A stretch of 7,363 nucleotides of DNA from an uncultured Porphyromonas sp. (GCA_945965245.1 CAMFNC010000080.1:1-7363), one strand, 5' to 3'. Counted from the first letter of the stretch, positions 1-6,664 are shown. Numbers and translations are program-made. The notes: generated from the letters alone by a model not told the origin.

Positions 1-1845
1 CTCAAGATGGCAGCCATGGGCATGAAAAAGCCCAGTGCCGAAGAAATTGCCAAAATGAAAGCCGCCGCCAAACAGGGCAAAGGGGGAGGCATGTCCGGCA
101 TGATGCCCAAAGCACTGACCCCGGAGGAACAAAAGGCCAAAGAATGGGCAGAGGCGGTCATTACCCTACACAATGCCATCGAAAAGGTCGCATTCTACCG
201 CAATACCTTGGAGCAAAGCCCGAACAAAGAACTTAAGGCTCTGTGCAATGCTCTGGCCGGAGGTTATACACCTCCTTCGGCAGGCGGAGATTTCATTGCA
301 GACCCTGCCGTACTGCCCACCGGACGTAACCTATATGCCATAGACGCAGAGTCCACACCGGCAGAACGGGCATGGAAGCACGGCAAGGAAATGGCAGAAA
401 GCATGTTGGCTAACTACCGAAGCAAACACCAAGGCGAGTATCCGAAGAAGGTGAGCTTTACGCTCTGGAGCAGCAGCTTCATCGAAAGCGAGGGCGCCAC
501 CATAGCCGAAATACTCTATCTACTGGGTGTAGAGCCCGTGCGCGACCGCATGGGGCGCGTGCAGGATATACGGCTCATCCCCATTGGCGAACTGGGGCGT
601 CCGCGCATTGATGTGGTGGTGCAGACCTCCGGACAGCTCCGTGATTTGGCTGCCTCCAGACTCTTCCTCATCCAAAAAGCCGTGGAGATGGCAGCCGGAT
701 CTGATGACGGCGACTCCAATGTGAACCGTGTGGCCAAAGGAGTCAGAGATGCAGAGCGGGTATTGCTGAAAAAAGGTATTCCTCCGGCAGAAGCGCGTGC
801 ATTGAGCACGGCACGAGTATTCGGCGGGCTGAATGGAGCCTATGGCACCGGCATTCAGGAAATGGTGGAAGCCGGCGACCGATGGGAGCAACGCCGAGAA
901 ATAGCCGATGTCTATGTGCACAACATGGGAGCCATCTACGGAACCGACCAAAATTGGGGAGCATACACCGCTGGAGCGTTCGAGGCTGCACTTCAAAATA
1001 CCGATGCCGTGGTGCAACCCCGCCAAAGCAATACATGGGGTGCACTCAGCTTAGATCACGTATATGAATTTATGGGCGGTCTGACTCTGACCGTGCGAGA
1101 ACTGACCGGCAAAGACCCGGAAGGCTATTTCAACGACCTGCGTAACCGACACAAGGTACGCACGCAAGACATCAAACAGGCCATCGGCGTGGAAACACGC
1201 ACCACGCTGCTCAATCCGGCATACGTACGCGAACAAATCAAAGAGGGAGCCGGCGCGGCCGATGCCATCGACGAAACCATACGCAATACCTATGCCTGGA
1301 ATGTGATGAAGCCGAGTGCCATAGATAAAGAATTATGGGACGGATTGTATGAGATGTATGTGCAGGATATACATCATCTGGGCGTAAAAGAGTTTTTCGA
1401 ACGTGAAAACCCGGCCGCCATGCAAGATTACACCGCTGCCATGCTGGAAACCATACGCAAAGGGATGTGGCAGGCCACCCCGGCACAAACCGAAGCCATA
1501 GCTCTTCTGCATGCCGAAAGTCTCAGCAAGTCCGGAGCCGGATGCAGCGAAATGGTCTGCGACAACGCCAAACTGCGCAAGTTTATCAGCGACAAACTGC
1601 CGGCACAAGAGGCGCAAGTGTATCAAAAACAGATCGCAGTGGCACGCCAAGTAGAAAGCAAAAATGTATCGGATAAGAAGCAACAGGTGCTCAAAAAAGA
1701 GGAACTGAACCCATCCGCCCCTTCGACCAACCACCAAAGTGACGGAAAGAAGCGCGGTATCACTATCTTTGTGGCTGTGGTTCTTGTGGTTGCCATTGTG
1801 GGTCTACAGATTCGCAAAAACAAACGACGTAAAAAGCAATCGTAG
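1..1845 (+). CDS. hmuS: HmuS, CobN/magnesium-chelatase large-subunit family protein (C-terminal part, 5' truncated)
   Basis: The frame is open from base 1, so this is the C-terminal ~614 codons of a protein that is normally about 1,400-1,500 residues; the ATG at 7 is internal. CobN/ChlH-family hallmarks are seen, numbered from that ATG: a PTGRN motif near 104, a segment around 150-225 containing LYLLGVEPV, GELGRPRIDVVV and SGQLRDL, and GAYGTGIQEMVEAGDRW followed by ADVYVHNMGAIYG near 278-310. A hydrophobic helix at about 585-602 is followed by a very basic tail (RKNKRRKKQS), so the protein is membrane anchored at its C terminus. Linkage to hmuTUV points to the P. gingivalis hmuYRSTUV heme operon rather than to B12 cobalt insertion; no cobS/cobT-like gene is seen here. 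From memory, not checked: Bacteroides HmuS has been reported to remove iron from heme anaerobically. The family call is firm; the heme role rests on context. Confidence 0.9.
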   Translation, partial: LKMAAMGMKKPSAEEIAKMKAAAKQGKGGGMSGMMPKALTPEEQKAKEWAEAVITLHNAIEKVAFYRNTLEQSPNKELKALCNALAGGYTPPSAGGDFIADPAVLPTGRNLYAIDAESTPAERAWKHGKEMAESMLANYRSKHQGEYPKKVSFTLWSSSFIESEGATIAEILYLLGVEPVRDRMGRVQDIRLIPIGELGRPRIDVVVQTSGQLRDLAASRLFLIQKAVEMAAGSDDGDSNVNRVAKGVRDAERVLLKKGIPPAEARALSTARVFGGLNGAYGTGIQEMVEAGDRWEQRREIADVYVHNMGAIYGTDQNWGAYTAGAFEAALQNTDAVVQPRQSNTWGALSLDHVYEFMGGLTLTVRELTGKDPEGYFNDLRNRHKVRTQDIKQAIGVETRTTLLNPAYVREQIKEGAGAADAIDETIRNTYAWNVMKPSAIDKELWDGLYEMYVQDIHHLGVKEFFERENPAAMQDYTAAMLETIRKGMWQATPAQTEAIALLHAESLSKSGAGCSEMVCDNAKLRKFISDKLPAQEAQVYQKQIAVARQVESKNVSDKKQQVLKKEELNPSAPSTNHQSDGKKRGITIFVAVVLVVAIVGLQIRKNKRRKKQS

Positions 1846-1874
1846 CAAGTGCCATTCCTTCATTGATTGGTATT

Positions 1875-1878
1875 AGGA
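1875..1878 (+). promoter_or_regulatory. AGGA ribosome-binding site that decides the hmuT start
   Basis: AGGA lies five bases upstream of the ATG at 1884 and inside the frame that would be used from the TTG at 1863. It favours 1884 as the hmuT start. Bacteroidetes use Shine-Dalgarno sequences weakly, so this is supportive evidence, not proof. Confidence 0.45.
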
Positions 1879-1883
1879 TATAT

Positions 1884-2603
1884 ATGAATGACCTTCTGCT
1901 TCTGATTAGTCTGATAGCACTGATTAAGCTGATGGTGGAGGAAGCCCTCCGCCCACGGCTATGGCTTCGACTCATCCATGCGGCACTCTTCGGACTCTTT
2001 CTGGCACTGATTCATCCCATCTGCCTAAGCATCAGCAAACCGGCTTTGGAGGCTTGGGTGGCATCACACGAAAGTTTGCAAAATGCCACACTCTTTGTGA
2101 TGGCAGATTTGGCACTCTGTCTACTGCTGGTTACCGCCCATGAAGTTCCGGTGCCCGACCGCGCATTCCTGCGCTATCATGGCGTTTTGACCAGTGCTAC
2201 CACACTGCTGCGGCGCAGTATGCCTTATATGCCGCCTCTATTGGCTTTCCCTGCTCTGTTTTACCTGCGCATGTATCTGCTTTATTCGCTCCCCGGCACC
2301 TCTTTCATAGGAGTTACGGCCGCCTTAATCGGAGGTGTGGTAATATGGATATTGACCGCGCCTTGGATTGGCAAGGCTTTGGGCATCGACCTGCGCGAAC
2401 TGAGCATTTTATTCTCTTTGGTGGTACTGGCTATCGTGGTGGGTGCAGGCGCCATGAGCCTGCGGATACGTAACTACTCCGCCACCGACATCGACCCTTC
2501 CGCCCTCTGGACGGTATTGGCCATCGGCATTACGGCCGGTATCGGCTATCTCTTATATATGTGGAAAAACAAGAAACAAAATAAAATCCGTTCAAAGCAA
2601 TGA
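1884..2603 (+). CDS. hmuT: HmuT, polytopic inner-membrane protein of the heme operon
   Basis: This 239-residue protein has no recognisable enzymatic motif. About seven hydrophobic segments can be read: near residues 2-18, 28-48, 68-86, 117-135, 140-160, 173-193 and 207-227. It ends in a lysine-rich tail (WKNKKQNKIRSK), expected to be cytoplasmic by the positive-inside rule. Histidines and acidic residues sit within or at the edges of the helices (H32, H44, D75, H86, E87). The ATG at 1884 is preferred over the in-frame TTG at 1863 because it has an AGGA upstream and because the seven extra residues add polar/basic character before the first helix. It lies 38 bases after hmuS and overlaps hmuU by ATGA. 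The name rests on its place between the CobN-like and ExbB-like genes, as in P. gingivalis hmuSTUV. It could be a heme or porphyrin permease component or a scaffold for the complex; neither is shown by the sequence. Confidence 0.75.
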   Translation: MNDLLLLISLIALIKLMVEEALRPRLWLRLIHAALFGLFLALIHPICLSISKPALEAWVASHESLQNATLFVMADLALCLLLVTAHEVPVPDRAFLRYHGVLTSATTLLRRSMPYMPPLLAFPALFYLRMYLLYSLPGTSFIGVTAALIGGVVIWILTAPWIGKALGIDLRELSILFSLVVLAIVVGAGAMSLRIRNYSATDIDPSALWTVLAIGITAGIGYLLYMWKNKKQNKIRSKQ

Positions 2604-3202
2604 AATTCATCTCAGACATTATGTTTTGGATCTCCAATGGCCTGCTCATCCCGGTCATCGTGGGTCTGCTGATTCTCTTTGTCATTGCCGTGCTCATGCT
2701 CGGCGGGCTTTTCGGCTCACGCCAGCATTACCGTCGGCGCATAAGCACCTATGGCAAACTCTTCGACCAAATCAAAACACAAGGCACAGACGCCCTACAC
2801 CAAAAACTTACTGAAGCTGCCGGTGCCACCCCTTTTGAGCGTGTGGCTCTCTCACTCTTTACTGCCAATGAGGCCGAACGCAATTTCATTGTGGGCAGCT
2901 ATGAATTGGAATTGGAACGTCGGCTTTCCTCCTCCAAAATACTAACCAAGTTCGGTCCCATTTTGGGTCTGATGGGGACTTTGATACCAATGGGACCGGC
3001 TCTCGTGGGATTGAGCACGGGCGATATTTCCTCAATGGCCTACAATATGCAGGTGGCATTTGCCACCACCGTAATGGGCATGTTCGCTTCCGGTGTGGGC
3101 TATCTGGCTCTGCAAGTGATACGCAGCTATAACCACAAAGACCTGCTTTGGATGGATTACCTCAACGATGCATTGACTCATGAGCAAAAGAAGACGCTTT
3201 AA
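2600..3202 (+). CDS. hmuU: HmuU, MotA/TolQ/ExbB-family proton channel protein
   Basis: This 200-residue inner-membrane protein has the three-helix plan of ExbB/TolQ: a helix near residues 13-38, a cytoplasmic segment of ~75 residues rich in charged residues, then helices near 116-138 and 148-172. The signature of the family is visible in KFGPILGLMGTLIPMGPAL (helix 2, with T127) and in AFATTVMGMFASGVGYL (helix 3, with T156/T157). These match the positions where ExbB/TolQ carry conserved channel threonines. ExbB/TolQ-type proteins form a pentameric ring around an ExbD/TolR dimer and use the proton-motive force to move it; here the partner would be HmuV. The start overlaps the hmuT stop (ATGA), implying translational coupling. 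Whether it energises the outer-membrane heme receptor or the HmuS chelatase cannot be told from sequence. It differs from the usual exbB-exbD-tonB cluster in having no TonB gene beside it. Confidence 0.88.
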   Translation: MKFISDIMFWISNGLLIPVIVGLLILFVIAVLMLGGLFGSRQHYRRRISTYGKLFDQIKTQGTDALHQKLTEAAGATPFERVALSLFTANEAERNFIVGSYELELERRLSSSKILTKFGPILGLMGTLIPMGPALVGLSTGDISSMAYNMQVAFATTVMGMFASGVGYLALQVIRSYNHKDLLWMDYLNDALTHEQKKTL

Positions 3203-3509
3203 CGAAGAGGAAACCGACCCTTCGAGCCTGCTATCCAACCTTTTCGATGTGGCCATGGTCTTTGCCTTGGCTCTGATGGTAGCTCTCGTCAGTAAATTCA
3301 ATATGACCGAGGTCTTCTCACAAGAAGACTATACCATCGTGAAAAATCCGGGCAAAGACAATATGGAAATCATCATGAAAAAAGGCGAGAAGATAGAAAA
3401 ATACACACCCAAAGAGGAACAGAAGGACACTGACCAAACCAAAGGGAAGCGTGTGGGCATTGCCTATCAGCTGGAAAATGGAGAAATCATCTACGTACCT
3501 GAAGAGTAA
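3180..3509 (+). CDS. hmuV: HmuV, DUF2149 / ExbD-like single-span membrane protein
   Basis: This 109-residue protein has a short basic N terminus (SKRRRF), one membrane helix at about residues 20-38, and a C-terminal soluble domain of ~68 residues ending in a motif of the type GxRVGIAYxLENGEIIYVPE, which is characteristic of DUF2149. The helix begins LFDVAMVFALALMVA and lines up with the ExbD helix IDVMLVLLIIFMVA. This puts D23 at the place of the proton-carrying aspartate of ExbD (D25 in E. coli). It is the only charged residue inside the helix. The protein lacks the longer periplasmic domain of ordinary ExbD/TolR. Its start lies 23 bases inside hmuU; no other methionine occurs before M26, which is inside the helix, so this start is required to give a full protein. 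It is the expected partner of HmuU in a proton-driven motor within the heme system. Confidence 0.87.
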   Translation: MSKRRRFNEEETDPSSLLSNLFDVAMVFALALMVALVSKFNMTEVFSQEDYTIVKNPGKDNMEIIMKKGEKIEKYTPKEEQKDTDQTKGKRVGIAYQLENGEIIYVPEE

Positions 3510-3596
3510 ACAGCCCACTATCTCACACGACAATAACAAAGCAAACAAAAGATTTCATAAGTGAATATATTTATGCCGATAGCAATGTGTTTTTTT

Positions 3597-3604
3597 TAAC
3601 TTTG
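3597..3604 (+). promoter_or_regulatory. Bacteroidetes-type promoter -7 box before plsC
   Basis: TAACTTTG is an exact match to the Bacteroidetes -7 consensus TAnnTTTG and lies 26 bases before the plsC ATG, inside the 121-base gap (3510-3630) after hmuV. A weak -33 candidate (TTATG at 3571-3575, consensus TTTG) lies 21 bases upstream. A run of eight T (3590-3597) abuts the box. Transcription would start near 3611, giving a leader of about 20 bases. The rest of the gap is AT-rich and shows no gene, no RNA and no good hairpin. Confidence 0.6.
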
Positions 3605-3630
3605 CGTCGATATCAAAACTCTTTGCGCAT

Positions 3631-4368
3631 ATGAAACGCTTGCTTTATCTAATTTATTTCTGGCTAATCGGCATGCCGATTTTTGTGGTATGTACCATCG
3701 TGGCAGCCCTTATAGCCGTAATTGGCTGCTCACTTTCGCACAGCAATTGGTTTTGCTTCTACCCAGGTGTGGTATGGTCGCGCATCGCACTTTGGCTATC
3801 GCTTTGTCCCATTCGTATTCAGGGACGTGAGAATCTCGACAAGCATCACGGTCCTTATGTGGTAGTAGCTAATCATCAAGGAGCTTTCGACATTTTTATG
3901 ATGTATGGATATCTGGGTGTCCCATTTAAATGGGTGCTCAAAGAAGGTATTCGCAAAATTCCGTTTATGGGGCGAGCTTGTAAAGCCGCAGGATTCATTT
4001 TCGTGGATGACACCAAACCCTCATCCATCAAATACACTATGCGATCTGCCCAACGTGTATTGGCAGAAAATACTTCTATCTTTATTTTTCCAGAAGGAAG
4101 CCGCACCCAAGACGGCAAAATGGCACGTTTCAAAAAAGGGGCGTTTATCATGGCTTCGGAATTGAATGTACCCATTGTACCAGTGGCCATAGATGGTTCG
4201 TTTGATGTGCTGAAAAGAGGTTCGCTGAATGTGCACGCACACAAACTGCGCCTGACCATCCTTCCTCCGGTACGCATCACAGATTATGGAGAAGCTCCGA
4301 TGAACATCCAACTAGCCACACGGGATGTGCGTAGCAAGCTGGCGCAAATATTGCCCAATGAACCCTAA
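3631..4368 (+). CDS. plsC: 1-acyl-sn-glycerol-3-phosphate acyltransferase (PlsC family)
   Basis: This 245-residue membrane enzyme acylates lysophosphatidic acid at position 2 to make phosphatidic acid, the precursor of membrane phospholipids. A hydrophobic N-terminal segment at about residues 4-34 anchors it in the inner membrane. The acyltransferase motifs are present in order: NHQGAFD at 81-87 (catalytic H82 and D87, HX4D), GFIFVD at 121-126 (motif II), FPEGSRT at 153-159 (motif III) and VPIVPVA at 180-186 (motif IV). Motif II is followed by D127 where many family members have arginine. Length fits the family. It has its own promoter match upstream and is followed after 11 bases by the AlkD-like gene, probably in the same transcript. 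An ornithine-lipid or other O-acyltransferase of the same fold is possible, but the NHX4D and FPEGSRT motifs favour PlsC. Confidence 0.9.
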   Translation: MKRLLYLIYFWLIGMPIFVVCTIVAALIAVIGCSLSHSNWFCFYPGVVWSRIALWLSLCPIRIQGRENLDKHHGPYVVVANHQGAFDIFMMYGYLGVPFKWVLKEGIRKIPFMGRACKAAGFIFVDDTKPSSIKYTMRSAQRVLAENTSIFIFPEGSRTQDGKMARFKKGAFIMASELNVPIVPVAIDGSFDVLKRGSLNVHAHKLRLTILPPVRITDYGEAPMNIQLATRDVRSKLAQILPNEP

Positions 4369-4379
4369 AAAGATCACGA

Positions 4380-5144
4380 ATGAGACAAGCCAACGAAGAA
4401 GCGGCGCAACATCTGACCGCCCTTATCGGGATGGGTTCGCTCAAGCAAGCGGAAATCCTGCAACGTTTTTTCAAAACAGGTGAGGGTGAATATGGCTATG
4501 GTGATATCTTTCTGGGTATCAAAGTGCCCGCCATCAGGGCATACGAACAGCGGAATCGCCCCTGGCATACGGATGTGCTACACGAAATGCTGCGCTATCC
4601 CGAGCATGATATGCGTGCTCTGGCTCTGATTGCATTAGTCAATCTTTATAAAAAAGCAGGCAAAGACGCCCAAGAAAAGAAGCGACTCTTTGACTTCTAC
4701 ATGGCTCATTTCGAGCATATCAATAATTGGGATTTAGTAGATATCACATGTCCGTATATCGTAGGGAATTATCTCTGTGAAGTATCGCCCGAACAAGAAC
4801 TGTTATTGGATAAATGGGCAGACTCTGACAGATTGTGGACCAAACGCATTGCCGTGGTGAGCACGTTGGGCATGATCAGACAGGAGTATTTCGTCCCCAC
4901 CCTGCGTATCTGCACCCGACTGTTATTCGACAGGCATGACCTGATACAAAAAGCCAACGGCTGGATGCTGCGAGAAATGGGCAAACGCAACAAACAATTG
5001 CTGCTGGACTATCTGGAGCAATACGCCCACAGAATGCCGCGAACCACCCTGCGCTATGCTCTGGAAAAGCTGGACCCGGAGACCAAAAAGGACTTTATGC
5101 AGCGCACCGGAGAGCAAGAAATAGGGTCGAAAGAACTTTTTTAG
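4380..5144 (+). CDS. AlkD-family DNA alkylation repair protein (DNA glycosylase)
   Basis: This 254-residue soluble protein is a HEAT-like helical-repeat protein of the DNA alkylation repair family (AlkD/AlkC superfamily), which excises N3- and N7-alkylated purines without flipping the base. Residues matching the B. cereus AlkD active site are seen with a constant offset of eight: W117 and D121 in NNWDLVD (W109, D113), R156 in WTKRIA (R148) and W195 in NGWMLRE (W187). The length is slightly above that of AlkD (~237), with an extra polar C-terminal tail after about residue 235. The start at 4380 is 11 bases after plsC and no -7 box is seen between them, so co-transcription is likely, although no functional link to phospholipid synthesis is known. 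The complete catalytic set argues for an active glycosylase. Confidence 0.88.
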   Translation: MRQANEEAAQHLTALIGMGSLKQAEILQRFFKTGEGEYGYGDIFLGIKVPAIRAYEQRNRPWHTDVLHEMLRYPEHDMRALALIALVNLYKKAGKDAQEKKRLFDFYMAHFEHINNWDLVDITCPYIVGNYLCEVSPEQELLLDKWADSDRLWTKRIAVVSTLGMIRQEYFVPTLRICTRLLFDRHDLIQKANGWMLREMGKRNKQLLLDYLEQYAHRMPRTTLRYALEKLDPETKKDFMQRTGEQEIGSKELF

Positions 5145-5166
5145 AGTCCGTTACCATATTATTTGC

Positions 5167-5174
5167 TATTTTTG
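5167..5174 (+). promoter_or_regulatory. Bacteroidetes-type promoter -7 box before the FKBP cluster
   Basis: TATTTTTG matches TAnnTTTG exactly and lies 29 bases before the first FKBP gene, in the 59-base gap after the AlkD-like gene. No good TTTG -33 element is seen at the usual 19-21 base distance upstream. This would make the FKBP genes a unit separate from plsC and the AlkD-like gene. Confidence 0.5.
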
Positions 5175-5203
5175 GGACAAATTTGACTAAGTAAATTATC
5201 ACA

Positions 5204-5791
5204 ATGGATAAAGTTAGCTACTCATTAGGGCTGAGCATCGCCAATAATTTCCTCAATTCCGGAATGACCGATGTGGTTTATGATGATTTTATAAAAGGCA
5301 TGAAAGATGTCTTCGAAGAAAACAAACCCGAAATCACTTACAACGAAGCCAAAGAGGTAATCAACAATTATTTTGTGGAAGCACAGAAAAAAGCCATGCG
5401 CCTAAACAAAGAAGCCGGTGAAGAATTTCTGAAAATCAATGGTTTGAAAGAAGGCGTAATCACACTGCCAAGCGGAGTGCAATATGAAGTAGCCAAAATG
5501 GGCGATGGTATCAAACCCACCCTCCAAAATACGGTGCGTTGCCACTATCACGGCACACTCATCAATGGTACAGTCTTTGACAGTTCGATGGATCGCGGCG
5601 AACCGGCCGAATTCCCCGTAAGCGGTGTGATTTCCGGTTGGACGGAAATTCTACAACTAATGCCTGTGGGCAGTAAGTGGAAAGTAACCATTCCCGCGCA
5701 CTTGGCTTATGGCGAACGTGGTGCCGGTCAGATGATTCAGCCCAACAGTACATTGATTTTCATCATTGAACTTCTGGACATCGTTAAGTAA
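5204..5791 (+). CDS. FKBP-type peptidyl-prolyl cis-trans isomerase, FklB/Mip-like, no signal peptide
   Basis: This 195-residue protein catalyses cis-trans isomerisation of X-Pro bonds in folding proteins. Residues 1 to about 85 form the helical FKBP_N dimerisation domain (SYSLGLSIANNF, then a long charged helix); about 90-195 form the FKBP domain. All pocket residues of FKBP12 have counterparts: Y115 (Y26), F125 and D126 (F36, D37), R131 (R42), F137 (F46), V142 and I143 (V55, I56), W146 (W59), Y169 (Y82), I178 (I91) and F186 (F99). An active isomerase is therefore expected. It has no signal peptide or lipobox, so it should stay in the cytoplasm like E. coli FklB, unlike the two paralogues that follow. 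It is the first gene of the cluster and the next gene begins 39 bases downstream. Confidence 0.92.
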   Translation: MDKVSYSLGLSIANNFLNSGMTDVVYDDFIKGMKDVFEENKPEITYNEAKEVINNYFVEAQKKAMRLNKEAGEEFLKINGLKEGVITLPSGVQYEVAKMGDGIKPTLQNTVRCHYHGTLINGTVFDSSMDRGEPAEFPVSGVISGWTEILQLMPVGSKWKVTIPAHLAYGERGAGQMIQPNSTLIFIIELLDIVK

Positions 5792-5830
5792 ATCCATATC
5801 TTCTCCCCCTACATCAATTCTTACAACTCT

Positions 5831-6664
5831 ATGAAATTCGATGGCTCTTTGAGACTCGGCATACTGACAACCTTGTTGGCATTGGCTTTGCTAACAGGCT
5901 CATGTTCGTTGCTGCAAAAGTCTTCGGATACACTACCGGAGGGATATTTGGCCACTAAGCAAGACTCTATATCTTATGCCTTAGGAGTGGTCAATGGTCA
6001 TTCTTTTAAACAAAGCGTAAGCGGTATGCCCGGCAATAGCGGTCTGAAAAAAGATGTGCTGCTACGTGGTTTCCGCACAGCTTATGATGGTGGCACACTG
6101 CTCATCAACCGCGAAGACGCAGAAAAGATGCTCCTTGATTACGTAAAAGGAGACACAGAAGCCCGCAAGAAAAGACGTCAATCCATCGCCGACTCGCTAA
6201 CAAACGTACATGCCGCCATGAAAGGCGTACAAAAGACCCGAAGCGGACTCCAATACGTGGTGCTCAAAGAGGGCACGGGCACAGCTCCCACCCTCCAAAA
6301 GGTGGTACGCATCCATTATCGCGGACTCACGGCTGCCGATGGCAAAGAGTTTGACAACAGCTACAAACGAGAGCAACCTCTGGTAACACCGCTGATGGAG
6401 CTATTACCGGCATTGACCGAGGGGGTAATGCTGATGAAACCGGGAGCCAAATATCAGTTTTTTCTCCCCTACTCCATAGCTTACGGCGAATACGGTGCAG
6501 GCGAAATCCCTCCGTATGCCAACCTTATTATGGAAGTGGAGCTATTGGATGTACTGGATAAAATACCCGAAAAGACTCCTGCCGCTCCCGAAGCGGAAAC
6601 CGAACAGCAGGTCGTTTCTTCCGAAAATCCAAATCAAGAGACAAGAGAGAAATATCAACAATAA
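5831..6664 (+). CDS. FKBP-type peptidyl-prolyl isomerase-like lipoprotein with a degraded active site
   Basis: This 277-residue protein has a type II signal peptide (residues 1-24, LLTGS then lipid-bearing C25), so it should be a membrane-anchored lipoprotein in the periplasm or on the outer membrane. Residues ~40-130 form an FKBP_N-like helical domain (SISYALGVVNG) and ~135-243 an FKBP domain. A proline/glutamate/glutamine-rich tail of ~34 residues follows. Compared with FKBP12, Y163, F174, D175, R180, Y218 and I226 are kept, but the pocket positions F46, V55, I56, W59 and F99 are T186, L191, L192, L195 and M234. Substrate binding is thus likely altered, and it may serve more as a chaperone than as an efficient isomerase. 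It lies between two paralogues; no -7 box is seen in the 39-base gap upstream, so it is probably transcribed with the first FKBP. Confidence 0.88.
   Translation: MKFDGSLRLGILTTLLALALLTGSCSLLQKSSDTLPEGYLATKQDSISYALGVVNGHSFKQSVSGMPGNSGLKKDVLLRGFRTAYDGGTLLINREDAEKMLLDYVKGDTEARKKRRQSIADSLTNVHAAMKGVQKTRSGLQYVVLKEGTGTAPTLQKVVRIHYRGLTAADGKEFDNSYKREQPLVTPLMELLPALTEGVMLMKPGAKYQFFLPYSIAYGEYGAGEIPPYANLIMEVELLDVLDKIPEKTPAAPEAETEQQVVSSENPNQETREKYQQ

Noticed and set aside
259..275. Perfect 6-base inverted repeat GGAGGT/ACCTCC with a 5-base loop
   Set aside because: It lies inside hmuS and encodes the family-conserved GGYTPP region; no T run follows, and no regulatory role is suggested by position.
516..1737. 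Antisense open frames of up to about 168 codons across hmuS
   Set aside because: They lie fully opposite a strongly conserved coding region, have low-complexity or cysteine/histidine-rich translations and no family features; they are shadows of hmuS codon use.
1764..1771. TATCTTTG, a match to the TAnnTTTG promoter box, 113 bases before hmuT
   Set aside because: It lies within the coding sequence for the HmuS membrane helix; a four-base-degenerate match like this is expected by chance, and operon structure predicts read-through.
1..1845. CobN as the cobaltochelatase of aerobic cobalamin synthesis
   Set aside because: There is no cobS/cobT or other cobalamin gene in the window, and the neighbours hmuT, hmuU and hmuV plus the C-terminal anchor fit the heme-linked HmuS branch.
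1863..1883. TTG at 1863 as the start of hmuT, adding seven residues
   Set aside because: The ATG at 1884 has AGGA five bases upstream and gives a protein starting directly at the first helix; the TTG has no comparable site.
3574..3597. TGC/GCA stem followed by eight T as a rho-independent terminator for hmuV
   Set aside because: The stem is only three base pairs and is separated from the T run; the T run instead abuts the plsC promoter box.
5130..5142. AAAG-AA-CTTT plus T run at the end of the AlkD-like gene as a terminator
   Set aside because: The loop would be two bases and the stem is weak and AT-rich, and it overlaps codons before the stop.
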